Below are positions 8,879 to 17,561 of a stretch of 64,000 bases of DNA, piece by piece. The translations under genes and the position numbers were made by a program. Numbering within the stretch: position 1 is the first letter of the stretch; every line of letters starts with the position of its first letter. The stretch lies in assembly GCF_026342735.1 (NCBI RefSeq), contig NZ_JAPEMM010000001.1, positions 4,092,001-4,156,000 of the forward strand, given 5' to 3'. The notes beneath the pieces were generated by a model, which was not told the origin of the DNA, searched no databases, and worked only from the letters and a program-made list of their open reading frames with translations. Origin of the DNA: Streptomyces sp. NBC_00193. Lineage in GTDB: Bacteria; Actinomycetota; Actinomycetes; Streptomycetales; Streptomycetaceae.

Positions 8879-8898
8879 GTGTTCGCTACGTTTGCACC

Positions 8899-9138
8899 GT
8901 GGACAAGAAGAACGCTCTGCGCGCCGGCGCCGTCACGGCCGGAACGACGCTGATGATGCTGCTGATGACGTCTCCCGCCCTCGCGGTCACCCGTGACGAC
9001 GGCGACGACCCGGGTCCGGGCCTGAGCGTCGCCGAGACGCTCGGCCTCTACGTGGCCGCGCCGATCGTGCTGTTCCTGATCATCGCCGGTCTGGTGATGG
9101 TCGGCGACAAGTCGCGCAAGACGCAGACCGAGAACTGA
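8899..9138 (+). CDS. Small single-pass membrane protein
   Basis: 79-aa protein from GTG 8899. The N-terminus is positively charged with a hydrophobic stretch and a signal-like Ala-X-Ala end (TTLMMLLMTSPALA). An acidic DDGDDPGPG loop and a second hydrophobic segment (GLYVAAPIVLFLIIAGLVMV) follow, and the tail is basic (KSRKTQTEN). The likely topology is a cleaved signal or two membrane passes. It starts only 20 bp after malQ but has no obvious metabolic link to it. Family not recognised beyond a Streptomyces-type small membrane protein. Confidence 0.75.
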   Translation: MDKKNALRAGAVTAGTTLMMLLMTSPALAVTRDDGDDPGPGLSVAETLGLYVAAPIVLFLIIAGLVMVGDKSRKTQTEN

Positions 9139-9153
9139 CCGAAGACTGCACGA

Positions 9154-9187
9154 AGGCGCCGGGGGTCCCTGAGGACCTCCGGCGCCT
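9154..9187 (+). terminator. Terminator after the malQ-side genes
   Basis: AGGCGCCGG at 9154-9162 pairs with CCGGCGCCT at 9179-9187. The stem lies 15 bp past the small membrane-protein stop and between convergent genes, so it may also serve the MarR gene. Confidence 0.75.
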
Positions 9188-9238
9188 CGTCGTACCCGGG
9201 CCCGGTTCGCCGGCCCCGGCTCCGCGGTGCCGGCTCCG

Positions 9239-9739
9239 CTAGGGGGCCCCTGCCATCACCTTGCGCAGCAGACCGGTGAGCGTGGCGATCTCCGTCTCGT
9301 CCAGCCCGGTGAGCGCTTCCCGCTGGACCTCCAGACCCGCCGCGACCGCTTCGTCGATGAGCGCGAGCCCCCGGTCGGTGATGGTCACCCGCAGCCCCCG
9401 CCGGTCGTCCGGATCGGGGCTGCGGCGCAGCAGTCCGGCCTTCTCCAGCTTGTCCAGCCGTCCCGTCATCCCGCCCGTGGTGAGCATCAGCGTGGCCGAG
9501 AGCTGGCGGGGCGAGAGGGTGTACGGGCTTCCGCTGCGGCGCAGCGTGGCCACGACGTCGAACTCCCCGCGCGAGATCCCGTAGCGCGCGTAGGCCTTTT
9601 CCATCGCGTCGCCCATGGATTTGGAGATCCGGTAGATCCGGCCGAAGACGGCCATGGGCGCGGTGTCCAGATCGGGTCGCACCGCGAACCACTGGTCCGC
9701 GATCGCGTCGACCGCGTCGACGGGGGCTTTGTCGGTCAT
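9239..9739 (-). CDS. MarR-family transcriptional regulator
   Basis: 166 aa from ATG 9739. The winged helix spans roughly residues 55-130. YGISRGEFDVVATLRR and LSPRQLSATLMLTTGGMTGR form the recognition helix, and DPDDRRGLRVTITDRG is the MarR wing with its DxRxxxxxLT signature. Regulators of this type usually bind palindromes as dimers and repress adjacent efflux or detoxification genes until a ligand binds. The gene diverges from an EamA exporter gene, and the intergenic region holds a perfect 11+11 bp palindrome. Repression of the exporter and of itself is the natural inference. Confidence 0.92.
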   Translation of the reverse strand: MTDKAPVDAVDAIADQWFAVRPDLDTAPMAVFGRIYRISKSMGDAMEKAYARYGISRGEFDVVATLRRSGSPYTLSPRQLSATLMLTTGGMTGRLDKLEKAGLLRRSPDPDDRRGLRVTITDRGLALIDEAVAAGLEVQREALTGLDETEIATLTGLLRKVMAGAP

Positions 9740-9792
9740 AGGCGCAGTATCCGGCTTCCACTTGTTCCTTCGCAAGAAAGTTGCTTGCAGGA

Positions 9793-9816
9793 AAGTAGCT
9801 TAGTGCTAAGCTACTT
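9793..9816. promoter_or_regulatory. MarR-type operator, perfect 11-bp inverted repeat
   Basis: AAGTAGCTTAG (9793-9803) and CTAAGCTACTT (9806-9816) are exact reverse complements around a 2-nt spacer. Extra GAGCTACT half-sites lie at about 9823-9830 and 9849-9856. The site lies 54 bp upstream of the MarR start and 64 bp upstream of the exporter start. Confidence 0.8.
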
Positions 9817-9880
9817 CCAAGTGAGCTACTCTCTCGAACCGCTCGCTCGAGCTACTCGTCCCTGCCGGAGGAGCACCGCC

Positions 9881-10867
9881 GTGAAGCGCATCGCCACCAT
9901 CGCCGTTACCGCCCTCGCCCCCATCTCCTGGGGGTCCACCTACTTCGTGGCCTCCGAGCTGCTGCCGCCGGACCGGCCGCTGTTCACCGGCGTGATGCGC
10001 GCCCTGCCCGCCGGACTCCTGCTCACCGCCCTCGCGCGGAAGCTGCCCACGGGGCAGTGGTGGTGGAAGGCGGCCGTCCTCGGCGGACTCAACATCGGCG
10101 CCTTCTTCCCGCTCCTGTTCCTCTCTGCCTACCGCCTGCCCGGCGGGGTCGCGGCCGTACTGGGCTCCGCGGGGCCGCTGTTCGTCGTGGGGCTCGCCGC
10201 CCTCCTCCTGGGGGAGCGGGCCCGGCTGTGGACGGTGCTCGCGGCCGTCGCGGCGGCCTTCGGCGTCAGCATGGTGGTGCTGACCGCACAGGCGCAGCTC
10301 GACCTGGTCGGGGTGGTGGCCGGCATCGTCTCCTCCGCCTCGATGGCATCGGGCACCGTCATGACCAAGCGGTGGGGGCGCCCGGAGGGCGTCGGCCCGC
10401 TGGCCATGACCGGCTGGCAGCTCACCGCGGGCGGCCTGATCATCATCCCGGTCGCCGCACTGGTGGAAGGGGCGCCGCCGGCCCTCGACGGCAAGGCCTT
10501 CCTCGGGTACGGCTACATGATGCTGATCAACACCGGCGTCGCGTACTGGCTCTGGATCCGCGGCATCGGGCAGCTCAGCGCCACCTCGGTCACCCTCCTC
10601 GGCCCGCTCTCGCCGCTCACCGCCGCCGTCATCGGGTGGGCCGCCCTGGGGCAGGCGCTCTCGCCGGTGCAGGTGCTGGGCATGGTGATCGCCTTCGGTG
10701 CCACCATCGCGGGTCAGCTCGCGGCGAGTAGGGCGGGCGCGGCGGGCGCGGCGGGCGCGGCGGGCGCGGCGGGTGCGGCGCGCCCGAAGGCGGGATCGTT
10801 CAGTTCTGCTGAAGAGACCGATCGAAATGTTTCGATGGACCTGACGGGTGACCCGGTGCGACGGTAG
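9881..10867 (+). CDS. EamA-family (DMT) transporter
   Basis: 328 aa from GTG 9881 (GGAGGAG upstream). About ten hydrophobic segments are arranged as two EamA repeats, beginning ALAPISWGSTYFVASELLPP, with the second repeat around residues 150-290. These drug/metabolite-type exporters move small metabolites or toxicants out of the cytoplasm; the substrate cannot be read. The neighbouring divergent MarR gene and its palindrome suggest ligand-induced expression. Oddity: after the last helix the protein runs into an Ala/Gly tract built from 9-bp DNA repeats and then a 24-residue polar tail (GSFSSAEETDRNVSMDLTG), which looks like an extension past the ancestral end. Confidence 0.88.
   Translation: MKRIATIAVTALAPISWGSTYFVASELLPPDRPLFTGVMRALPAGLLLTALARKLPTGQWWWKAAVLGGLNIGAFFPLLFLSAYRLPGGVAAVLGSAGPLFVVGLAALLLGERARLWTVLAAVAAAFGVSMVVLTAQAQLDLVGVVAGIVSSASMASGTVMTKRWGRPEGVGPLAMTGWQLTAGGLIIIPVAALVEGAPPALDGKAFLGYGYMMLINTGVAYWLWIRGIGQLSATSVTLLGPLSPLTAAVIGWAALGQALSPVQVLGMVIAFGATIAGQLAASRAGAAGAAGAAGAAGAARPKAGSFSSAEETDRNVSMDLTGDPVRR
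10733..10779 (+). repeat. 9-bp tandem repeat in the EamA gene 3' end
   Basis: About five copies of GCGGGCGCG encode a run of Gly-Ala-Ala near the C-terminus of the first exporter. In-frame copy-number change would only lengthen or shorten the tail. Confidence 0.85.
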
Positions 10868-10909
10868 ACCAACGAACCGACACTCCGAACCCCGAGGGGG
10901 AGACACACC

Positions 10910-11836
10910 GTGGCCGTCATGGACCGAGTCCGCACCGTCCCGCAGGAAGCACTGCCCGGCAAGGCGAAGAAGGGGGCCGCCGGTCTCGGCATCCTCCTCG
11001 CCCTGCTCGCGACGGTCGTCTGGTCCGGCAGCTTCGTCGCCACCCGCGGCATGGCCGACAGCATCCCGCCCGTCCAGGCCGTCTTCTGGCGCTGGGTGAT
11101 CGCCACCGTGGCCGTCGCCCCCTTCGCAGCCCGGCAGGCCTGGCAGCAGCGGGCCCTGATCCGCAAGCACTTCGGCTACATCGCCCTGGCCACCCTCTTC
11201 GGCGTCACCCTCTACAACACGCTCGTCCACCAGGCCGGACTGACCACCTCCGCCTCCAACATGGGCATGATCATGGCCGCCTCGCCGGTCATCATGGCCC
11301 TGTACGCCCGGCTCGGCGGCGAAAGGCTCGGCGCCCGGCGCACCTTCGGCCTGGCCCTCGCCGCCCTCGGCGTGCTCCTCCTGGTCGGCAAGGGATCGAT
11401 CCGCTTCGACTTCGCCGCCGGCGACCTGTGGATGTTCGGCGCCGCCCTGTCCTTCGCCACGTACAGCGCGCTCCTCAAGCGCAAGCCCGCCGAACTGGGC
11501 GGACTCGCCTTCCTGCTCACCACCTTCGTCCTCGGCGCCCTGATGCTCGCCCCCGCCTACGCCGTGTCCGTCGGCGTCCAGGGCGGCTTCCAGGTCACCC
11601 CCTCCACGGCCGGAATGCTCCTGTACGTCGGCGTCTTCTCCTCCGCCGTCGCCTTCTTCGCCTGGAACAAGGCCGTCGCGATGATCGGCGCCGCCCGCGC
11701 CGGAGTCGTCTACTACCTCCAGCCGGTCTGCGTCGCGGGCCTCGGCCTGCTGCTCCTCGGCGAGACGACCGGCCCGACGCAGCTCCTCTGCATGGCGCTG
11801 ATCCTGGGCGGCGTGGGTCTGGGTGCCCGGCGGTAG
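10910..11836 (+). CDS. EamA-family (DMT) transporter, second copy
   Basis: 308 aa from GTG 10910, preceded by GGGGGAG; ATG 10919 is an alternative. It has ten predicted membrane helices in two EamA repeats. The first begins LGILLALLATVVWSGSFVAT with the TRGMADSIPP loop. The second includes SFATYSALLKRKPAELGG and AGVVYYLQPVCVAGLGLLLL. It lies 42 bp after the first EamA gene in the same orientation and is followed 10 bp later by a LysR gene. The three may form one unit, or this gene and LysR a sub-operon. The two exporters are clearly diverged, so this is not a recent duplication. Substrate unknown. Confidence 0.9.
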   Translation: MAVMDRVRTVPQEALPGKAKKGAAGLGILLALLATVVWSGSFVATRGMADSIPPVQAVFWRWVIATVAVAPFAARQAWQQRALIRKHFGYIALATLFGVTLYNTLVHQAGLTTSASNMGMIMAASPVIMALYARLGGERLGARRTFGLALAALGVLLLVGKGSIRFDFAAGDLWMFGAALSFATYSALLKRKPAELGGLAFLLTTFVLGALMLAPAYAVSVGVQGGFQVTPSTAGMLLYVGVFSSAVAFFAWNKAVAMIGAARAGVVYYLQPVCVAGLGLLLLGETTGPTQLLCMALILGGVGLGARR

Positions 11837-11846
11837 GTTCGGTCCC

Positions 11847-12749
11847 ATGATCGAGTGGGACATCAAGAAGCTGCGGATCCTGCGGACCCTCGCCGAACAG
11901 GGGACCGTGACCGCGACGGCCGAGGCGCTGCACATGACGCCCTCGGCCGTTTCGCAGCAGCTGACCAACCTGGCCAGGATGCTGGGGGTCCCGCTGCTGG
12001 AGGCCCAGGGCCGCCGGGTCCGGCTCACCGACGCCGCACACCTCGTACTGCGGCACGCGGAGGCCGTGTTCGCACAGCTGGAGCGGGCCGACGCGGAACT
12101 GACCGGATACCTCGCGGGGGAGGCGGGGGAGGTCCGGATCGGCGCCTTCTCCACCGCCGTACCGGTGCTCGTGGTCCCGGCGGTCGCCGCCCTGAGGCGC
12201 TCGCACCCTGGCGTGGAGGTCCGCGTACGGGAGACCGAGGCGGCCGAGTCCTACGAGCTGCTGTCCGCCGGGGTCGTCGACCTCGCGCTCTCCCTCGCGG
12301 CGCACGCCCCGACCGCCCGCGATCCGCGCTTCACGCGCCGGACCCTGCTGGAGGATCCGCTCGACGTGGCCCTGCCCCCGGACCACCCGCTGGCCGCAGC
12401 GGCTGAGCTGCGGCTCGCGGACCTGTCCGGGGATCCGTGGATCTACGGCGGCTCCGGGCCCTGGTCGGAGATCACCCGCAACGCGTGCGAGGCGGCCGGG
12501 TTCGTGCCCGAGCAGGCGCACTCGGCCTCCGGCTGGACGGCGATCCTGGCCATGGTCGAGGCGGGCATGGGGGTGGCCCTGGTTCCCCGGATGGTGGCGA
12601 GCCGCGCGGCGGGCGTCGCCGTCCGGGGCCTGCCCCACGACCGGCCCACCCGGCACGTCATCGCCGCCCTGCGGCGGGGCTCGGAGTCGGCCCCTGCCGT
12701 GGCCCACGTCCTGGCGGCCCTGCGGTCCGTCGCCGCGGCCCGGCCGTAG
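11847..12749 (+). CDS. LysR-family transcriptional regulator
   Basis: 300 aa from ATG 11847. The N-terminal helix-turn-helix covers about residues 8-65 (LRTLAEQGTVTATAEALHMT, then SAVSQQLTNLARMLGVPLLE). The rest is a periplasmic-binding-protein-like effector domain beginning AGEVRIGAFSTAVPVLV. LysR regulators normally bind upstream of an adjacent gene and respond to a pathway metabolite. Here it lies downstream of, and in the same direction as, an EamA exporter gene, an arrangement often seen where the regulator controls that exporter; this is inference. The following gap contains a dispersed repeat. Confidence 0.92.
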   Translation: MIEWDIKKLRILRTLAEQGTVTATAEALHMTPSAVSQQLTNLARMLGVPLLEAQGRRVRLTDAAHLVLRHAEAVFAQLERADAELTGYLAGEAGEVRIGAFSTAVPVLVVPAVAALRRSHPGVEVRVRETEAAESYELLSAGVVDLALSLAAHAPTARDPRFTRRTLLEDPLDVALPPDHPLAAAAELRLADLSGDPWIYGGSGPWSEITRNACEAAGFVPEQAHSASGWTAILAMVEAGMGVALVPRMVASRAAGVAVRGLPHDRPTRHVIAALRRGSESAPAVAHVLAALRSVAAARP

Positions 12750-12769
12750 CCGCCGGGGGACGGGAGGCC

Positions 12770-12992
12770 CTGCGGGGCGAAGTCCCCTACCCGCCCTTCC
12801 ACCGTTCCCCGGGCTCCGCCCGGACCCGGTCCTCAAACGCCGGACGGGCTGGATTTGCTCCGCCCGGACCCGGTTCTCAAACGCCCGACGGGCTGGATTC
12901 GCTGCGCTCGTCCGGCCCGCACGCGAACGCCGGCGAGGCTGGAAAATCCAGCCCCGCCGGCGTTTGAGGCGCGGGGTCCGGGGCGGACCCGC
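12770..12992. repeat. Dispersed composite GC-rich repeat, copy B
   Basis: Fills the gap between the LysR and pepN 3' ends. It includes the module TCCCCTACCCGCCCTTCCAC, two tandem copies of a CTCAAACGCCGGACGGGCTGG-like element (near 12833 and 12877), and a strong hairpin at 12929-12961 (GCCGGCGAGGCTGG / CCAGCCCCGCCGGC). It is a likely bidirectional terminator. Confidence 0.8.
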
Positions 12993-12996
12993 GGGG

Positions 12997-15567
12997 TCAG
13001 GCCTGGGCGTCCGCCGCCTGGGCGCGCAGGGCGCGCTCCACGCCTGCGCGGGACTCGGAGACGAGGCGGCGCAGGGCCGCGTTCGGCTCCGCCGAGGCCA
13101 GCCAGGCGTCCGTCGACGCGAGGGTCTCCGCGGAGACCTGGAGGGACGGGTAGAGCCCCACCGCGATCTGCTGGGCGATCTCGTGGCTGCGGGTCTCCCA
13201 GACCTCCTTGACCGCCGCGAAGTACTTCGCCGTGTACGGGGCGAGGAGCTCGCGCTGGTCGGTCTGGACGAAGCCCCCGATCACCGCCTCCTGCACCGCG
13301 TTCGGCAGCGAGTCGCCCTCGACGACCGAGGCCCACGCCTCCGCCTTGGCCTCCGCCGTCGGACGCGCCGCGCGGGCGGTCGCCGCGTGCCGCTCGCCCG
13401 CCGCGGTCTTGTCCCGCTCCAGCTCGGCCGCGATGGCCGCCTCGTCGGCGACGCCCGTGGCGACCAGGCGCTCCAGGAACGCCCAGCGCAGCTCGGTGTC
13501 CACGGCCAGGCCCTTGACCTCGGCCGAGCCGTCCAGCAGCGCCGACAGGTAGGTCAGCTGCTCCTCGGTGCGGGCCGTCGCCGCGAAGGCGCGGGCCCAC
13601 GCCAGCTGGTGGTCGCTGCCCGGCTCGGCCGCGCGCAGGTGCTCCAGCGAGGCCTCCGTCCACAGGGCCAGGCCCTGGTCGCGCCACGCCGGGTCGGCGT
13701 ACAGGTCCACGGCCAGCTTGACCTGGCGGTGCAGCGACTGGACGACGCCGATGTCCGACTCCTTGCCGATGCCCGACAGGACGAGGGCGAGGTAGTCGCG
13801 GGTGGCCAGTTCGCCGTCGCGGGTCATGTCCCAGGCCGAGGCCCAGCACAGCGCGCGCGGCAGCGACTCGGTGAAGTCGCCCAGGTGCGCGGTGACGTTG
13901 GCGAGGGACACCTCGTCGAGGCGGACCTTGGCGTACGACAGGTCGTCGTCGTTCAGCAGGACCACGGCCGGACGGGTCCGGCCGATCAGCTCCGGTACGG
14001 CGGTGAGGTCGCCGTCGATGTCCAGCTCGATCCGGTCGCCGCGCACCAGCTTGCCGTCGGTCAGCTCGTACAGGCCGACCGCGATGCGGTGCGGGCGCAG
14101 GACGGGCTCGCCCTTGGCGCCGGCGGGCAGCGCCGGAGCCTCCTGACGGATGGCGAAGGCGGTGATGGCGCCGTTCTCGTCCGTCTCGATCTCCGGGCGC
14201 AGGATGTTGATGCCGGCCGTCTCCAGCCACGCCTTCGACCAGGCGGTCAGGTCGCGGCCGGAGGTCTCCTCCAGCGCGCCCAGCAGGTCCGACAGGCGCG
14301 TGTTCCCGAAGGCGTGCGCCTTGAAGTACGCCTGCACGCCCTTGAAGAAGGCGTCCTGGCCGACGTAGGCCACGAGCTGCTTGAGCACCGACGCGCCCTT
14401 GGCGTACGTGATGCCGTCGAAGTTGACCAGGACGTCGTCCAGGTCACGGATGTCGGCCATGATCGGGTGCGTGGAGGGCAGCTGGTCCTGCCGGTACGCC
14501 CAGGTCTTCATGGAGTTGGCGAAGGAGGTCCAGGCGTGCGGCCACTTCGAGCCCTCCGCGTACGCCTGGCAGGCGATGGAGGTGTAGGTGGCGAACGACT
14601 CGTTCAGCCACAGGTCGTTCCACCACTCCATGGTGACGAGGTCGCCGAACCACATGTGCGCGAGCTCGTGCAGGATGGTCTCGGCACGCGTCTCGTACGC
14701 CGCGTCCGTCACCTTCGAGCGGAAGACGTACTGGTCGCGGATGGTGACCGCGCCCGCGTTCTCCATCGCGCCCGCGTTGAACTCCGGCACGAAGAGCTGG
14801 TCGTACTTCGCGAAGGGGTAGTCGTACGCGAACTTCTCCTGGAACCAGGTGAAGCCCTGCCGGGTCACGTCGAAGATCTCGTCGGCGTCGAGGAACTCGG
14901 CGAGCGAGGGGCGGCAGTAGATGCCGAGCGGGACGGACTGCCCGTCCGCGCCCTCGTAGGAGCTGTGCACCGCGTGGTACGGGCCCACGATCAGGGCCGT
15001 GATGTACGTGGAGATGCGCGGGGTGGGCTCGAAGCGCCAGACGTTGTCGGCGGGCACCTCGGGCGTCGGGGAGTTCGAGATGACCGTCCAGCCCACGGGT
15101 GCCGTCACGGTGAACCGGAACGTCGCCTTCAGGTCGGGCTGCTCGAAGCTCGCGAACACGCGGCGCGCGTCCGGTACCTCGAACTGGGTGTACAGGTACG
15201 CCTGCTCGTCGACCGGGTCGACGAAGCGGTGCAGACCCTCACCGGTGTTGGTGTAGGCGCAGTCGGCGACGACGCGCAGCTCGTTGTCCCCGGCGGCGAG
15301 GTGCGCGAGCGCGATCCGGGAATCCCGGAAGACGGCGGCCACGTCGAGCGACTTGCCGTTGAGGACGACCTCGTGCACGGCCGGAGCGACCAGGTCGATG
15401 AAGGTCTCGGCGCCGGCCTCGGCGGACTGGAAGCGCACGGTGGTCACGGAGGGGTACGTGCCGCCCTCCTGCGCGCCGCTGAGATCGAGTTCGATCTCGT
15501 ACGAGTCGACACTGAGCAGCTTTGCCCGCTGCTGAGCCTCTTCACGGGTCAGATTCGTGCCTGGCAC
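12997..15567 (-). CDS. pepN: Aminopeptidase N (M1 metallopeptidase)
   Basis: 856-aa zinc aminopeptidase that removes N-terminal residues from peptides in the cytoplasm. The start is GTG 15567 with GGAG 9 nt upstream (VPGTNLTREEAQQRAKLLSV). Signatures: exopeptidase motif GAMEN at 266-270, and zinc site HELAH at 300-304 with the third ligand Glu323 (LNES). The C-terminal ~400 residues form the ERAP1-like helical domain. Length is normal for the actinobacterial enzyme. A paralogue with the same architecture lies 11.9 kb away at 24906-27461, in the same orientation. The gene ends directly at copy B of the dispersed repeat. It diverges from the DUF1203 gene. Confidence 0.95.
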   Translation of the reverse strand: MPGTNLTREEAQQRAKLLSVDSYEIELDLSGAQEGGTYPSVTTVRFQSAEAGAETFIDLVAPAVHEVVLNGKSLDVAAVFRDSRIALAHLAAGDNELRVVADCAYTNTGEGLHRFVDPVDEQAYLYTQFEVPDARRVFASFEQPDLKATFRFTVTAPVGWTVISNSPTPEVPADNVWRFEPTPRISTYITALIVGPYHAVHSSYEGADGQSVPLGIYCRPSLAEFLDADEIFDVTRQGFTWFQEKFAYDYPFAKYDQLFVPEFNAGAMENAGAVTIRDQYVFRSKVTDAAYETRAETILHELAHMWFGDLVTMEWWNDLWLNESFATYTSIACQAYAEGSKWPHAWTSFANSMKTWAYRQDQLPSTHPIMADIRDLDDVLVNFDGITYAKGASVLKQLVAYVGQDAFFKGVQAYFKAHAFGNTRLSDLLGALEETSGRDLTAWSKAWLETAGINILRPEIETDENGAITAFAIRQEAPALPAGAKGEPVLRPHRIAVGLYELTDGKLVRGDRIELDIDGDLTAVPELIGRTRPAVVLLNDDDLSYAKVRLDEVSLANVTAHLGDFTESLPRALCWASAWDMTRDGELATRDYLALVLSGIGKESDIGVVQSLHRQVKLAVDLYADPAWRDQGLALWTEASLEHLRAAEPGSDHQLAWARAFAATARTEEQLTYLSALLDGSAEVKGLAVDTELRWAFLERLVATGVADEAAIAAELERDKTAAGERHAATARAARPTAEAKAEAWASVVEGDSLPNAVQEAVIGGFVQTDQRELLAPYTAKYFAAVKEVWETRSHEIAQQIAVGLYPSLQVSAETLASTDAWLASAEPNAALRRLVSESRAGVERALRAQAADAQA

Positions 15568-15707
15568 GCGGTCATCTCCTTCGATGGTGACGTTCCGGCC
15601 CATCCTTCCACGCGGGCCGCGCCACCGTGCCGGAGTCATCCACGGGCGAAACGCGACGTCCGATTTCCGCCAGCTCCGACCGGTCCGCCGGGAGCACCCT
15701 GGACCCC

Positions 15708-16217
15708 ATGACCACCCACACGACCACCCACACGGTGCTCCCCATCGCCCCTCACGTCCTCGCCGCCCTGCGCACCCTCGACGATGCCGGGCGGCCCTGC
15801 ACGCCGTACGAGGACCCGGAGGGCGGCGCCCCACTGCGCTGCTGCCTGCGCCGCAGCGTCCCCGGAGAGCGGATCGCCCTCGTCTCGTACGCCCCGCTGC
15901 GCCGCTGGGCCGCCGCGACCGGCGCCGACCCCGGGGCCTACGACGAGCAGGGCCCGGTGTTCGTCCACGCCGCCGAGTGCAGCGGACCGGCCCCGGAGTC
16001 CGGCCTCCCCTTCGCCCACCCGGGTGCCCTGCGCACGGCCCGCCGCTACGACGCGGCGGGCCACATCCTCGGCGGGCGGGTGCTCGACCTCGCCGAGGAC
16101 CCGGACGCGGTGGTCGGGCAGGCGCTGACGGAGGCCTTCGAGGACCCTCGGACCGCGCTCGTCCACGTCCGATCGGCCGAATTCGGCTGCTACCTCTTCG
16201 AGGTCCGCCGGCCTTGA
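15708..16217 (+). CDS. DUF1203 domain-containing protein
   Basis: 169 aa from ATG 15708 (GGAG upstream). The sequence matches the DUF1203 pattern: CRRSVPGERIALVSYAPLR-like residues in the first third, GPVFVHAAEC in the middle, and a final AEFGCYLFEVRRP. No membrane segment or signal peptide. The biochemical role of DUF1203 is not known to me; the proteins are small, cytoplasmic and usually monocistronic, as here. It converges on asd with a strong hairpin between the two. Confidence 0.8.
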   Translation: MTTHTTTHTVLPIAPHVLAALRTLDDAGRPCTPYEDPEGGAPLRCCLRRSVPGERIALVSYAPLRRWAAATGADPGAYDEQGPVFVHAAECSGPAPESGLPFAHPGALRTARRYDAAGHILGGRVLDLAEDPDAVVGQALTEAFEDPRTALVHVRSAEFGCYLFEVRRP

Positions 16218-16232
16218 GGTCCCCGGGGAACG

Positions 16233-16267
16233 CCGGAGGGCGGCACCGTCGCGGTGCCGCCCTCCGG
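16233..16267. terminator. Bidirectional terminator, DUF1203 gene / asd
   Basis: A perfect 16-bp stem (16233-16248 with 16252-16267) and a 3-nt loop, placed exactly between two convergent stop codons. Confidence 0.9.
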
Positions 16268-16281
16268 TCGTGCGAGCGGGA

Positions 16282-17310
16282 TCAGCCGCGCAGCTCCTCC
16301 GCGACCAGCTCCGCGATCTGGACCGCGTTCAGCGCGGCGCCCTTGCGGAGGTTGTCGTTGGAGAGGAACAGCGCGAGGCCGTTCTCGGTGGTCTCGTCGA
16401 CGCGGATGCGGCCCACGTACGAGGCGTCCTTGCCGGCGGCCTGCAGCGGGGTCGGGATCTCCGAGAGCTCGACGCCCGGGGCGTCCTTCAGCAGCTCGTA
16501 GGCGCGCTCCACGCTCAGCGGACGGTCGAAGCGGACGTTGACCTGGAGGGAGTGGCCGGCGAAGACCGGCACGCGCACGCAGGTGCCCGAGACCTTGAGC
16601 TCCGGGATCTCCAGGATCTTGCGGGACTCGTTGCGGAGCTTCTGCTCCTCGTCGGTCTCGAAGGAGCCGTCGTCGACGATCGAGCCCGCGAGCGGGATCA
16701 CGTTGTAGGCGATCGGGCGCTTGTAGACGGCGGGCGCCGGGAACTCCACGGCGTCGCCGTCGAAGGTCAGCTGGTCGGCGGCCTCGGAGACCGCGCAGGC
16801 CTGGCCCTTGAGCTCGGCGACGCCCGCCAGGCCCGAGCCGGACACGGCCTGGTAGGTGGTGGCGATCAGCGCGGTCAGACCGGCCTCGTCGTGCAGGGGG
16901 CGCAGCACCGGCATCGCGGCCATGGTGGTGCAGTTCGGGTTCGCGATGATGCCCTTGGGGCGGTTCTTGATCGCGTGCGGGTTGACCTCGGAGACGACGA
17001 GGGGGACCTCGGGGTCGCGGCGCCAGGCGGAGGAGTTGTCGATCACGACGGCGCCCTGCGAGGCGACCTTCTCGGCGAGGGCCTTGGACGTGGCGCCGCC
17101 CGCGGAGAAGAGCACGATGTCCAGGCCGGAGTAGTCGGCCGTGGAGGCGTCCTCGATGGTGATCTCCCGGCCCTCCCATTCGAGGGTGGAGCCGGCCGAA
17201 CGGGCCGAGGCGAACAGCCGCAGCTCGTCCACCGGGAACTTGCGCTCGGCCAGGATGCCGCGCATGACTCCGCCGACCTGTCCGGTGGCTCCGACGATTC
17301 CGACCCTCAC
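16282..17310 (-). CDS. asd: Aspartate-semialdehyde dehydrogenase
   Basis: 342 aa from GTG 17310 with GAGGAG upstream. It converts aspartyl phosphate to aspartate semialdehyde, the branch point to lysine/diaminopimelate, threonine and methionine. The NADP-binding loop is GIVGATGQVGGVMR and the catalytic cysteine lies in NPNCTTMAAM. The substrate-binding region is TYQAVSGSGLAGVAEL and the late His motif is RVPVFAGHSLQVN. No aspartokinase gene is adjacent, so this may be a stand-alone or second asd copy of the genome, which cannot be decided from the window. Confidence 0.93.
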   Translation of the reverse strand: MRVGIVGATGQVGGVMRGILAERKFPVDELRLFASARSAGSTLEWEGREITIEDASTADYSGLDIVLFSAGGATSKALAEKVASQGAVVIDNSSAWRRDPEVPLVVSEVNPHAIKNRPKGIIANPNCTTMAAMPVLRPLHDEAGLTALIATTYQAVSGSGLAGVAELKGQACAVSEAADQLTFDGDAVEFPAPAVYKRPIAYNVIPLAGSIVDDGSFETDEEQKLRNESRKILEIPELKVSGTCVRVPVFAGHSLQVNVRFDRPLSVERAYELLKDAPGVELSEIPTPLQAAGKDASYVGRIRVDETTENGLALFLSNDNLRKGAALNAVQIAELVAEELRG

Positions 17311-17561
17311 GGTGACTCCTCTTGGTACGTACGACGCGGGCGCGCGTGAAGCCATCATGCGTTCGACCCCACGAGCCTTGTCCAATCCATTGTCCGAGGA
17401 GCGGACGGTGTTCTTCCTGTGAACCCGCGTGACAACTCCGTGGCGGGCGTGTTGCACCGCCCACCGATGGGCGTTTCGCCTGGTCGAAGCCGGTTACGGT
17501 CCGATCTGTCGCGTCCGTAATACGGACATGCGTTCCGTACTTCGAACTCGGGGAGAACACC

